From Myxococcales bacterium (lineage in GTDB: Bacteria > Myxococcota_A > Polyangia > Fen-1088), in assembly GCA_003170035.1 (NCBI GenBank), contig PMZX01000154.1, positions 15,318 through 25,530 of the forward strand: a DNA stretch of 10,213 bases. The letters run 5' to 3'. A model generated the notes under the pieces. The model was given only the letters and a program-made list of their open reading frames with translations, was not told the origin of the DNA and did no database searches. A program made the position numbers and the translations under genes. Below are positions 1 through 8,519 of the stretch, one piece after another. The stretch's first letter is position 1. Each line of letters opens with the position of its first letter.

Positions 1-1706
1 AGCACATCGGCCACGCCGTCGCCCTCGCTGCCGGGCAGCCAGACCACCAGCACGGCCTGCACGCCGGCGATGACCGGCTCGATGGGCAAGGGCCGACCGG
101 TGATCAGAACCATCACTACCTTCTTGCCCGAGGCCTTCGCGGCCGTGATCAGGCTCATGTCATCTCGGGAAAGGCCCAGCTCCTTGCTGTCGCCCTTGCC
201 CTCGGCGTAGGGCTCTTCCCCGACCACCACGACAATCGCGTCGGCCGCATCCGCGCCCCTCACACCCGGCGCGAAAGAAACTTTCCCGCCCGCGGCAGCC
301 TTCTGGATGGCCGCCAAGATGGTGGTGCCGGGGGTGACGTTGCCCCGCCGGCCCGACCAACCCACGGTCCAACCGCCGCACTGGATGCCCATGTCGTCCG
401 CCTTGCTGCCCACCACCAGGATACGGCCGGTCTTCGGCAGCGGCAGCACGGCGTCCTGATTCTTGAGCAGGACCGCGCTCTGTCGAACCGCCTCGCGCGC
501 CAACCCCCGGTGCTCGGACGAGCCCAGCTGGCCGGCAAACGCTGGATCCGGGAAGGGATGCTCCCACAGTTTGAAACGCGCCTTCTGCTTCAGGATGCGG
601 CGGACGGCATCATCGATGCGCGCGATGGGCACGCGTCCATCCTTGACCAGGTGGCGCAGGCTCGAGAAAAACCACGTATAGCTGAGTGGCACCATGGCCA
701 TGTCGACGCCGGCATTGATGGCAGCCTCGATCTTGCGATCGTTCGAGCCGGGAAGGGTGGCGATGGCTTCCCAGTCGCTGACCACGAAGCCCTCGAAGCC
801 AAGCTCACCCTTGAGCACGTCGGTGAGGAGGTGCTTGTTGGCGTGCATGGGGGCGCCGTTCCAGCGCGAGAACGACACCATGATCGAGCCGACGCCCGCC
901 TTGACCGCGGCGGCGTAGCCAGGCAGGTGGATGGCGCGCAGCTCTTGTTCGGAACAGATGGTGTCGCCCTGATCCTTGCCCCCGGCTGTGCCGCCGTCGC
1001 CGAGAAAGTGCTTCGCACAGGCAAGCACCGCATCGGGCCGGCCCGGCTCGCCCTGCAGGCCCTTGACCATGGCCGCGGCCATCGTCTCGGACAGCTCGGG
1101 CGTCTCGCCAAAGCCCTCGTAGGTGCGGCCCCAGCGCTCGTCGCGAGGCACCGCAATGCAAGGGGCGAAGGTCCAGGGAATGCCAGTCGCCAGCATCTCC
1201 AACGCCGAGGCGCGTGCGACCTTTTCGGCCAACTCGGGGTTGCGCGTGCATCCTATGCCGATGTTGTGGGGAAAGATGGTGGCGCCCTTGACCAGGCCGT
1301 TGCCGTGGACCGCGTCGGTGCCCCAGATGATGGGGATGCCCAGGCGGGTGCCCAGGGCGCGGGTCTGCATGGAAGTGACCAACTTGACCCAGTTCTCGGG
1401 CGTGTTGGGCTCAGGTCGCGACTCGGCGCCGTTGAGCACCGACCCGACGAACAGTTTGCGCACGTCATCGGTGTTCTGCGCCAGCTTCCAGTCGATCTGG
1501 GTCATCTGCCCGATCTTCTCTTCGAGTGTCATCTTGCCGAGCAGTTCCTCGATGTCGGGCGTCGGGACGCTGGCACGGCTCGCAGCAAGCTGGCCTTTGG
1601 ATAGGCCGGGCTGCATGCCGACGCAGCCAAGCGTTGCAAGGAACGCGGCGAAAAGGGCGCGCGGAGCGCCGAAAACAGGGACAGTTGACCGGCGAGAGGG
1701 TTTCAT
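1..1706 (-). CDS. Glycoside hydrolase family 3 exo-beta-glucosidase, lipoprotein-like, C-terminus cut by window edge
   Basis: Predicted exo-acting beta-glucosidase (1,4-beta-D-glucan glucohydrolase type) that releases glucose from the non-reducing ends of beta-glucans. 568 codons are visible and the frame is open to base 1. The N-terminus is basic (KPSRR), then hydrophobic, and ends in TLGC (residues 25-28), a loose lipobox, so export and membrane anchoring are likely. The (beta/alpha)8 domain spans about residues 50-395. It has the substrate-binding KHFLGDGGT (K232, H233) and VVSDWEA, whose D311 is the expected nucleophile. The second domain contains GEEPYAEGKGD; its E502 matches the acid/base of the barley ExoI-like GH3 group (YTETKGD). 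Both catalytic residues are therefore present. The ATG at 1706 was chosen because it gives a full signal sequence, although no clear Shine-Dalgarno precedes it. It lies 51 bp after the stop of the upstream membrane-protein gene on the same strand, so cotranscription is possible. The family call is firm; the exact substrate is inferred. Confidence 0.93.
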   Translation of the reverse strand, partial: MKPSRRSTVPVFGAPRALFAAFLATLGCVGMQPGLSKGQLAASRASVPTPDIEELLGKMTLEEKIGQMTQIDWKLAQNTDDVRKLFVGSVLNGAESRPEPNTPENWVKLVTSMQTRALGTRLGIPIIWGTDAVHGNGLVKGATIFPHNIGIGCTRNPELAEKVARASALEMLATGIPWTFAPCIAVPRDERWGRTYEGFGETPELSETMAAAMVKGLQGEPGRPDAVLACAKHFLGDGGTAGGKDQGDTICSEQELRAIHLPGYAAAVKAGVGSIMVSFSRWNGAPMHANKHLLTDVLKGELGFEGFVVSDWEAIATLPGSNDRKIEAAINAGVDMAMVPLSYTWFFSSLRHLVKDGRVPIARIDDAVRRILKQKARFKLWEHPFPDPAFAGQLGSSEHRGLAREAVRQSAVLLKNQDAVLPLPKTGRILVVGSKADDMGIQCGGWTVGWSGRRGNVTPGTTILAAIQKAAAGGKVSFAPGVRGADAADAIVVVVGEEPYAEGKGDSKELGLSRDDMSLITAAKASGKKVVMVLITGRPLPIEPVIAGVQAVLVVWLPGSEGDGVADV

Positions 1707-1757
1707 TGCGAGACAGTACACCGGTCGGGGCGGAAGCGGGAAGGTCCGCCGTGCTAG

Positions 1758-3071
1758 CTACTTTCGATGCACAATCTCGAGATCAGGCCGCAGACCCAGG
1801 GCCGCACCGTAGCGGAACAGCCCGTCCATCTCGGCGGTGCCCGGGTCCACCGACGCACGCAACGGCGCTCGCAAGAGCGCATGCTCCAGTAGCCGCTCCG
1901 GCCCATGGGCGTCGCGCCGCCAGCGACCCGCACCGCCATCAAGCACGGGCGAGACAACCGCCAACCCGGCGAGCACGATCGCCGTGACCATGCGCGCGCG
2001 GCCCAAGCGGGCGGCCAACTCAGCGGCGCCAGTGCATACGGGCACCGCGGCGGCCATCAGGGCCGCAGGTAGGCCCGCGCGGGTGGTGTCGAGATGGAGC
2101 CCGCTCTGCCCAGGCGGATGGCCGAGCAGGAGCGCCGTGACCATGGTGAACCCCAGCCAGAACGCAACCAGCGGCGCCCGCCGGAGCAAGGCCACCGTCC
2201 CCACCCCACCCAGCAGCAGCCCCACCACGCCCAACTCGTCGCTCAGTTCGGCCGCGGTTCTGACCACCACGGCGCGGTCACGAATCCCAGTGGGCCACAA
2301 GCGGGCCAGGGTATGCAGAACGTTGCCTGAACCTTCGGAGGCCGCCATGGTGGCCAGCCACGACCCGCCGAGTGCGGCGACGAAAAGCAAGGGCGCCAGC
2401 AATGGCCAGCGGCTGCCCCGGCGCAGTTCCCAGAGCCACAGCCCAAAGGCCAGGGGCCACAACAGGGGACCAGCCACGGGATCCACGCCTGCGGCCAGGC
2501 CCGATAGGCCGGCCAGCGCGAACCCGTGCCCTGCGGTCCCCTGTGCACGCAGAAACGGCAGCGCGGCCCACCAGGCCCCTGCCAGAAGCGCTAGCGTGGC
2601 CGCCGCCGCGTCCGCAGAAGTTGCTGTCTGAAACGTTGCCAACGACAGGCCGCCGGCCAACGCGGCCCCTGCGGCCAGCAACGGCTCGTACACGAAGTCG
2701 CGCGGGCCCTGACGGGCGTGCGGGGGCGGGCGCATCGCGGCCAGCAGATCGGCGCACACCCGGCCCAGCAGCGTGACTGCCAGCGCGGCCAAGAGCGCAG
2801 ACGCTAGGTTGGCGCGAGCCGCACCATCACCGAAGGGAAGATAGACGGCAAGACGCGCAGCCAAGTGAGCCAGTGGCGCTCCCGGATCCTGGGATCTGGC
2901 CCCGAGCGCCGCGGCCACTCTCGACGCCGCCGCAACCCGATCCAACCCAAGCGGCGTGCCCGCGATGTAGATCACCAGCGACCCAAAGAAGAGCGCTGGA
3001 TCGAGGGCCGGCCAGGTCCGCGGCGCGTGGGGAGCCGGCGAGCCCGAAGGGGGAAGCGCGCGGGCAGTCAT
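1758..3071 (-). CDS. Multi-pass membrane protein resembling DUF2723 (GT-C type glycosyltransferase-like)
   Basis: A 437-residue, very hydrophobic protein with many predicted membrane helices and a short basic C-terminal tail outside the membrane. The segment DPGAPLAHLAARL...LPFGDGAARANLASALLAAL (about residues 62-98) matches the DUF2723 pattern HPPGxPLyxllgrl...lPfGdxaxrvNllSAl. Later segments (FQTATSADAAAATL, then GLSGLAAGVDPVAGPLL) fall where the family has its WxxAxxAEvY and GLSxGxH blocks. DUF2723 proteins are thought to be GT-C-fold transferases that use lipid-linked sugars. Here the first-loop acidic DSGE motif is not recognisable and the HPPG histidine is replaced (QDPG), so activity is doubtful. 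The frame stays open up to 3260, but that would overlap ribF and add an Arg/Gly-rich stretch, so I chose ATG 3071 (MTARALPP). The alternative is a generic integral membrane protein of unknown role. Confidence 0.68.
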   Translation of the reverse strand: MTARALPPSGSPAPHAPRTWPALDPALFFGSLVIYIAGTPLGLDRVAAASRVAAALGARSQDPGAPLAHLAARLAVYLPFGDGAARANLASALLAALAVTLLGRVCADLLAAMRPPPHARQGPRDFVYEPLLAAGAALAGGLSLATFQTATSADAAAATLALLAGAWWAALPFLRAQGTAGHGFALAGLSGLAAGVDPVAGPLLWPLAFGLWLWELRRGSRWPLLAPLLFVAALGGSWLATMAASEGSGNVLHTLARLWPTGIRDRAVVVRTAAELSDELGVVGLLLGGVGTVALLRRAPLVAFWLGFTMVTALLLGHPPGQSGLHLDTTRAGLPAALMAAAVPVCTGAAELAARLGRARMVTAIVLAGLAVVSPVLDGGAGRWRRDAHGPERLLEHALLRAPLRASVDPGTAEMDGLFRYGAALGLRPDLEIVHRK

Positions 3072-3201
3072 GGGTCGATCCAACGCGAAAGCCAGCTCGC
3101 TGTCGAGAAACGATTCGTGTCCACTCCGACCACGACCACGGCCACGTCTGCGGCCACGGCCTTCTGCAGCTATCGTGGAACTAGGAGACCGGCCCCGTAA
3201 C

Positions 3202-3230
3202 TTGACGTCCGCGCCGCGGCCGTCTATCCC
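3202..3230 (+). promoter_or_regulatory. Candidate sigma70 promoter of ribF
   Basis: TTGACG at 3202-3207 (five of six consensus bases) and TATCCC at 3225-3230 are separated by exactly 17 bp. The expected transcription start, 6-7 bases after the -10 element, falls at about 3236-3237, on the GTG start of ribF. It was found by eye. The -10 is weak, so this is a candidate only. Confidence 0.4.
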
Positions 3231-3236
3231 GAGAGG

Positions 3237-4199
3237 GTGCATGTCATTCGGGGCCGCCAACGCGTCACGTCCGAGCTAGGGCGTCCGCTGCGTGCGCCTG
3301 CGATAGCCATTGGAAACTTCGACGGCGTGCACCGCGGACACCAGGCCTTGGTGGACGCGACCAGCCGCCTGGCCCACGCGGCGGGCGGTGAGACCGTGGT
3401 CCTGACCTTCGATCCCCATCCGGCGCGGTTCTTTGCACCCGCCCTGGCGCCACCCATGTTGGTGACGCTGGAACGTCGGTTGGAGCTGCTTGCCGACGCG
3501 GGCGCGGATGTGGTCGTGGTCGAGCCCTTCACGGCCGAACTTGCGACCCTGCCCGCCGAACGCTTCGTAGCCGAGATTCTGCGAGCAGACCTCGGCGCCC
3601 ACCACCTGGTGGTGGGCTGGGATTTCACGTTCGGGGCCGGCCGGCAAGGCAACGCGACCATGCTCACCAGCGAAGGCGCGCGCCTTCACCTGGGGGTCAG
3701 CATCGTGCTTCCGGTCATGGTCGCTGGGCTGGTCTGCTCGTCGACCAAGATCCGCGAATTCGTGCTCGAGGGCCGGGTGGAAGGCGCGGCCATGCTTCTC
3801 GGCCGCCCGTTCGAGCTTACCGGTCGCGTGGTGCGAGGCGTGCAACGCGGCCGCACCCTGGGCGTCCCAACCGCCAACTTGCATCCCGAAGCCGACCTGT
3901 TGCCCAAGCCGGGCGTCTACGCGGCCTGGGCGCGTCGACTGGACGCCTCACCGACCCTGCGCCTGCGCGCCGCCGTGAGCATCGGCACCAATCCCACCTT
4001 TGCCGCCGAGGACCAGGATGTCCCGTCCGGCGTGATCGTCGAAGCCCACCTGTTGGATTTCGACGACGACCTCTACGGCGCACGCTTGCGCCTGGAATTT
4101 GTCGGTCGCCTGCGGGACCAGCGGACTTTCCCTTCTGCGGACGAACTGGTGGCCGAGATCAGGCGTGACCTTTCGCGAACCCGGGAGCTCCTGCCGTGA
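3237..4199 (+). CDS. ribF: Bifunctional riboflavin kinase / FMN adenylyltransferase (FAD synthetase)
   Basis: This enzyme phosphorylates riboflavin to FMN and then adenylylates FMN to FAD, in the cytoplasm. At 320 residues it has the usual length for bacterial RibF. The N-terminal nucleotidyltransferase domain shows GNFDGVHRGHQ (residues 26-36, with the HxGH motif at 32-35), TFDPHP (57-62), GWDFTFGAGRQGN (127-139) and SSTKIR (168-173). The C-terminal kinase domain shows GRTLGVPTANL (205-215, with the PTAN motif), KPGVYA, SIGTNPTF and VEAHLLDFDDDLYG, where E269 is the expected catalytic base. It starts at GTG 3237, giving MHVIRG, which matches the typical MxVIRG opening of the family. No usable Shine-Dalgarno lies at a normal distance, and a candidate promoter points to a transcript that begins at the start codon. 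The next gene overlaps its stop codon by 4 bases. Confidence 0.97.
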   Translation: MHVIRGRQRVTSELGRPLRAPAIAIGNFDGVHRGHQALVDATSRLAHAAGGETVVLTFDPHPARFFAPALAPPMLVTLERRLELLADAGADVVVVEPFTAELATLPAERFVAEILRADLGAHHLVVGWDFTFGAGRQGNATMLTSEGARLHLGVSIVLPVMVAGLVCSSTKIREFVLEGRVEGAAMLLGRPFELTGRVVRGVQRGRTLGVPTANLHPEADLLPKPGVYAAWARRLDASPTLRLRAAVSIGTNPTFAAEDQDVPSGVIVEAHLLDFDDDLYGARLRLEFVGRLRDQRTFPSADELVAEIRRDLSRTRELLP

Positions 4200-4675
4200 G
4201 CATGGAACACCTCTACGAAACCGAGACAATGGCCGAGTTGTGCGCGCGCCAGGGCCGACTGAGCGAGGCCATCGCCATCTTCCGCGAGCTGTCCGAAACC
4301 GCTACCGACCCTGATACGCGGGCACGCGCCCGGGCTCGACTGACGACTCTGGAGGCGACCTGGCAGCCGCTGCGCGTGGCCGAGGTTCCTCCCGCGGATC
4401 TGGCCTTGCCACCCATTCCCGGGGTTTCGCTGCTGGTGGGCGAAGACCAGGTGACGGTGGCCTGGGCCCTGCCACCCGAGACCAGCTCGCCGGCTCTCGA
4501 CGTTCTGGTCTTGCAGCGAACACCCGGCGGCATCGATCCGCAGAAGAAGCTCTTGCCTCTGACCGAAACCTCGGGCCGCATCGGCCTGCTCCTGCCCGGC
4601 GTGCATTCTGCCCTGGCGGCCGCGGGCACCATACGCGAGGGCCGCTTCATAGCATTCGTCCGGTCCGCTGGCTGA
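4196..4675 (+). CDS. Small TPR-like protein, translationally coupled to ribF
   Basis: A 159-residue protein of unknown function with no signal peptide. Residues about 5-50 (LYETETMAELCARQGRLSEA, continuing IAIFRELSE) form a helix pair with the TPR spacing, followed by an Arg/Ala-rich helix (DPDTRARARARLTTLEA). The remainder (about 65-159) is Pro- and beta-rich, with VTVAWALPPE and LDVLVLQRTPGG. It may be a small beta-sandwich, somewhat like a fibronectin III fold, but I cannot assign a family. The GTG start at 4196 overlaps the ribF stop (GTGA) and has GGGAG at 4183-4187, 8 bases upstream, which supports coupled translation. ATG 4202, two codons later, is an alternative start. Codon use resembles ribF. 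The stop lies 2 bp from the convergent gdhA stop. A functional link to flavin synthesis is not shown by the sequence. Confidence 0.8.
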   Translation: MSMEHLYETETMAELCARQGRLSEAIAIFRELSETATDPDTRARARARLTTLEATWQPLRVAEVPPADLALPPIPGVSLLVGEDQVTVAWALPPETSSPALDVLVLQRTPGGIDPQKKLLPLTETSGRIGLLLPGVHSALAAAGTIREGRFIAFVRSAG

Positions 4676-4677
4676 AA

Positions 4678-6129
<1,452 letters not shown>

Positions 6130-6201
6130 TCAAGCTAGCAGAGTAGTATCAAACACCCTCATCGCCGACTAAACCGGCGGGCTCTCCAGCCAATTAGATG
6201 C

Positions 6202-6525
6202 CTAGGGAACGATCAAGATGCACTTGTCGGTGCACAAGGTGGTGCCGTTCTTGGCGCCGTCGTCACACTCCTCCCCGAAAAGGCTATCCACATTTCCGTC
6301 CCCGCAATACGGCGGCTTCTTGCACCCCGGCGCGCAGCCTGTCGGCATGTTGTAGCTCGCCTGATTGACCCCATCGTCACACGCTTCACCGAAGTCGGCG
6401 TCCACCTTGCCGTCTCCGCAGTAGGGGCCGATCGTGCACTGGGTGGTACATCCGCCATAGGCGGCGTCGGAATTGTTCGGCCCGTCGTCGCATTGCTCGG
6501 TGCCGTTGACAATCCCGTCGCCGCA
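6202..6525 (-). repeat. Three C-terminal Cys-rich repeats (long-spaced subtype)
   Basis: The repeats begin CGDGIVNGTEQCDDG, CGDGKVDADFGEACDDG and CGDGNVDSLFGEECDDG. They lack the GDGCSAxC core of the N-terminal set and instead have variable Asn-rich loops ending in GCTTQC, GCAPGC or LCTDKC. Two of the three contain an extra FGE insertion before the second cysteine. The last repeat ends the protein with no anchoring tail. Confidence 0.85.
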
Positions 6526-8295
6526 CTGGGGAGTGCACACAGTGCGGATCCAGTTGAATTGGCCGAGCGTCAACTTGTAGCTGGACTGGGTCACGTGCCG
6601 CTCGGCCTGGAAGACCACGATCTCGTAGACCCGACCAACGGTAAGTCCGTACGTCGTTGCGCCTGCAGCGCCGAGCGTCACGCTGCCCGGCGTGGCCCCG
6701 TGGATGCCGCCTATGTCGACGGCCAATTGGCCGTTCACGAACACCCACACGTCGTCATCGCCTATGAAATTCAGCGATTCACCGCCTCGATACTCGAACC
6801 AGTAGCGCACCTCGCTGGTAAAGGAGAAGTTGTGTTTCTGCCCGGCCGAGTCGGCACCGAGATACGGAATCTCGGGACCATCGGGGAGCGTGGCCCAGCC
6901 ACGGTTGTCGAGCGGGAAGAAAGGCGGCGGGTTTGTGACCTTGGGATCCGTCCCGCCATGGTTGTAGACGAACGTGCCGTCCGGCTGTCTCGCCAGGGTA
7001 ATGGTGTCGAGCACCATCTTCGTATGCGGGGTGTTGTCGTGATACCAAGCATTGAAGTCCGTGGCATTCGTCGTGTTCGACTTGGCCTTGTCGACGGCAT
7101 CGTTGTAGACCGGCTTGCGATCCGATCCGAGGGTGGGCGTGACTATCCCTGGGCACACGCCCCCGATCACCGGGGGCTCGAAATTCGGGTGCGGAGGTGG
7201 CGTCAGGGTCGCTGGCGCGGTCGACGGAATCATATCGCGGAAGATAATCGGCACCGTCAGATCGCCGCTGGCTCCTTGCACCTCTTGCGTGCACTGCCAG
7301 TTCGCCTCGAGCTTGCAATCAGCCGAGCACCCGTCGCCGGATCGGATGTTGCCGTCATCGCACTCTTCGCTGGGCAGCTTGAGCCCGTCACCACAGGGAG
7401 AGGTGCAGCCGCTGGTGCCGGTGCACACCGGCTCCGACTGGCAGGTAGGCGAGCACCCGTCGCCAGGGATGAGATTCCCGTCGTCGCACGACTCGTTGCC
7501 CTCGCGAATGCCGTCACCGCAGACTGTCTTGTGACACGCCTCTCCTGGCGCGGAACAGGCGTAGCCGGGCTCGACCTTGCAGGTCGCGCTGCAGCCGTCC
7601 CCGGCCGTGGTGTTGGCGTCGTCGCATTCCTCCGAACCCACCAGCAGGCCGTCGCCGCACTTGGGCTGACAGCGAAGGCCGGCCCCGAGACAGACCCAAC
7701 CCACCTCCACGGTCGAGCAATCGGCCGAGCAGCCGTCGCCGCCCGTGGTGTTGCGGTCATCGCAGACCTCGTTGCCTGAGATGCGACCGTCACCGCACAC
7801 CACGGTCGAGATGCAAGCCGCGCCCACGTTGGGGCAAGCCCAGTCGGTTTCGACCCGGCAGGCCGCCGAGCAACCATCCCCCGAGGTCTTGTTGCCATCG
7901 TCGCATTCCTCGCTGGGGTCGAGTTTGCCATTGCCACAACAACCGGAGGGGCCACAGCCAGACTGCGGAACGTCCCCCGCGGCAGCCGCGTCAGGTATGG
8001 TGAAAATGGCGCCAAAGTCCTGGGCGGCGTCTCGAATCTCAGTACTGCCGCCGGCCCCGCCGACGCCGCCTCCAGCCCCGGCGCCCTCGCCAGCCTTGAC
8101 TCCACCCTGAGGACTACAGGCACCGAAACCAAAACCAAAGCCCAGGACAAGCACAGCCAGTGATGAGGCACACGTCGCGTGGGGAGCCCGCCGGCTTTGC
8201 CCCCTGCGGGGAGGCGTTGCGGGTGGGGGGCCGAAGGGCGAAGCGAACCCTTTCAGGGTTCCCATGTCAGGCTGGGGGAGAGTATTGGCTGGCAT
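6202..8295 (-). CDS. Surface lipoprotein with eight myxobacterial Cys-rich repeats flanking a fibro-slime (PA14-like) domain
   Basis: A 697-residue predicted secreted protein. A long basic N-region (PPRRGQSRRAPHA) precedes a hydrophobic core (about 43-58) and GFGAC, a loose lipobox with Cys about residue 60. A Gly/Ala-rich linker follows. Five cysteine repeats (about 120-346) of the form CGDGxxxxxEECDDGNxxxGDGCSxxC match the DUF4215 / myxococcal disulfide repeat family. The fibro-slime domain (about 348-585) contains YWFEYRGGESLNFIGDDDVW and VFVNGQLAVDIGGIHG, the acidic and Asn loop typical of PA14-like sugar or calcium binding. Three more repeats of a longer-spaced subtype end the protein (591-697). 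Related domains occur in slime mould coat proteins, Fibrobacter adhesins and myxobacterial surface proteins, so adhesion or glycan binding is inferred. ATG 8295 was chosen because GAGGAG lies 8 bases upstream; GTG 8304 would overlap that site. It is divergent from the histidine kinase gene. Confidence 0.92.
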   Translation of the reverse strand: MPANTLPQPDMGTLKGFASPFGPPPATPPRRGQSRRAPHATCASSLAVLVLGFGFGFGACSPQGGVKAGEGAGAGGGVGGAGGSTEIRDAAQDFGAIFTIPDAAAAGDVPQSGCGPSGCCGNGKLDPSEECDDGNKTSGDGCSAACRVETDWACPNVGAACISTVVCGDGRISGNEVCDDRNTTGGDGCSADCSTVEVGWVCLGAGLRCQPKCGDGLLVGSEECDDANTTAGDGCSATCKVEPGYACSAPGEACHKTVCGDGIREGNESCDDGNLIPGDGCSPTCQSEPVCTGTSGCTSPCGDGLKLPSEECDDGNIRSGDGCSADCKLEANWQCTQEVQGASGDLTVPIIFRDMIPSTAPATLTPPPHPNFEPPVIGGVCPGIVTPTLGSDRKPVYNDAVDKAKSNTTNATDFNAWYHDNTPHTKMVLDTITLARQPDGTFVYNHGGTDPKVTNPPPFFPLDNRGWATLPDGPEIPYLGADSAGQKHNFSFTSEVRYWFEYRGGESLNFIGDDDVWVFVNGQLAVDIGGIHGATPGSVTLGAAGATTYGLTVGRVYEIVVFQAERHVTQSSYKLTLGQFNWIRTVCTPQCGDGIVNGTEQCDDGPNNSDAAYGGCTTQCTIGPYCGDGKVDADFGEACDDGVNQASYNMPTGCAPGCKKPPYCGDGNVDSLFGEECDDGAKNGTTLCTDKCILIVP
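7260..7938 (-). repeat. Five N-terminal Cys-rich repeats (compact GDGCS subtype)
   Basis: Five tandem units of about 42-47 residues run from CGNGKLDPSEECDDGN to CGDGLKLPSEECDDGN and the segment after it. Each has CDDxN, GDGCS and a following pair of cysteines; repeats 1, 2, 3 and 5 carry an aromatic-containing WxC or YxC motif (WAC, WVC, YAC, WQC). Repeats 2 and 3 replace the usual CDDG glycine with Arg and Ala. Repeat 4 is shorter after its GDGCS core. The even cysteine spacing suggests internal disulfides and hence an extracytoplasmic location. Confidence 0.88.
8245..8261. repeat. Short perfect inverted repeat in the 5' coding end of the lipoprotein gene
   Basis: GAACCCT (8245-8251) and AGGGTTC (8255-8261) are perfect inverted copies separated by 3 bases. 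They lie 34-50 bases inside the lipoprotein reading frame, in the part encoding the unusual N-region before the signal core. In the mRNA this would form a 7-bp hairpin close to the start codon. Confidence 0.5.
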
Positions 8296-8303
8296 GATTA
8301 GCA

Positions 8304-8309
8304 CTCCTC
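8304..8309 (-). promoter_or_regulatory. Ribosome binding site of the fibro-slime lipoprotein gene
   Basis: GAGGAG on the minus strand, 8 bases before ATG 8295. It sets the start at 8295 rather than at the in-frame GTG 8304, which would overlap it. Confidence 0.75.
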
Positions 8310-8393
8310 GCGTCCGCGCGATCCCACCGCGACTCGTTCAGAAAGCTTCTTCGCGTGGGTAGGGCGCAGTCCGCGTCCTCCTGAAGACAGCGA

Positions 8394-8413
8394 TCCGCAA
8401 GCGGACCGGTCCG
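8394..8413. promoter_or_regulatory. Overlapping palindromes in the lipoprotein/histidine kinase divergent region
   Basis: TCCGC-AA-GCGGA (8394-8405) overlaps CGGACCGGTCCG (8402-8413), a perfect 12-bp palindrome, so a TCCG/CGGA element appears four times in alternating orientation within 20 bp. The site lies about 100 bp upstream of the lipoprotein start and about 150 bp upstream of the kinase start, where a shared regulator could act. GC-rich DNA produces such palindromes by chance fairly often. The rest of the 8310-8565 gap shows no gene and only the kinase promoter candidate. Confidence 0.3.
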
Positions 8414-8519
8414 GGCGCATCGCGTCTCCACTCGCACACACCATACTGATCCCATTCTACTTGATCGTTAGGTGCCCGCTGCGTGCGATTCATTCCCGCC
8501 GGCCGTTTTCGTCAACGCC

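Noticed and set aside
510..1604. 364-codon open frame antisense to the GH3 gene
   Set aside because: The opposite strand has all GH3 motifs in one continuous frame; this frame has shadow-like composition and no recognisable motif.
1707..1757. Possible promoter or ribosome binding site for the GH3 gene
   Set aside because: No purine-rich Shine-Dalgarno or paired hexamers seen in the 51-bp gap; cotranscription with the upstream gene is just as likely.
3124..3160. Short CCACGA/CCACGG repeats, including two CGGCCACG copies 12 bp apart
   Set aside because: Too short and degenerate to call a repeat element or operator in GC-rich DNA; could be chance.
3072..3260. 63-residue N-terminal extension of the DUF2723-like protein, with an Arg/Gly-rich run
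   Set aside because: It would overlap the ribF start and the divergent promoter region and has low-complexity composition; ATG 3071 starts a sensible membrane protein.
6163..6179. Hairpin CGCCG-7-CGGCG downstream of the lipoprotein stop, possible terminator
   Set aside because: The stem is only 5 bp and no T-run follows on the minus strand, so it does not meet intrinsic terminator criteria.
6493..7779. 428-codon open frame antisense to the lipoprotein gene
   Set aside because: It mirrors the cysteine-repeat coding sequence, and the apparent Leu/Ala/Arg-rich repeats are complements of the real repeats.
7260..7938. Regularly spaced repeats that could suggest a CRISPR array
   Set aside because: The periodicity is at protein level (about 42-47 residues) with diverged DNA; there are no identical short repeats or unique spacers.
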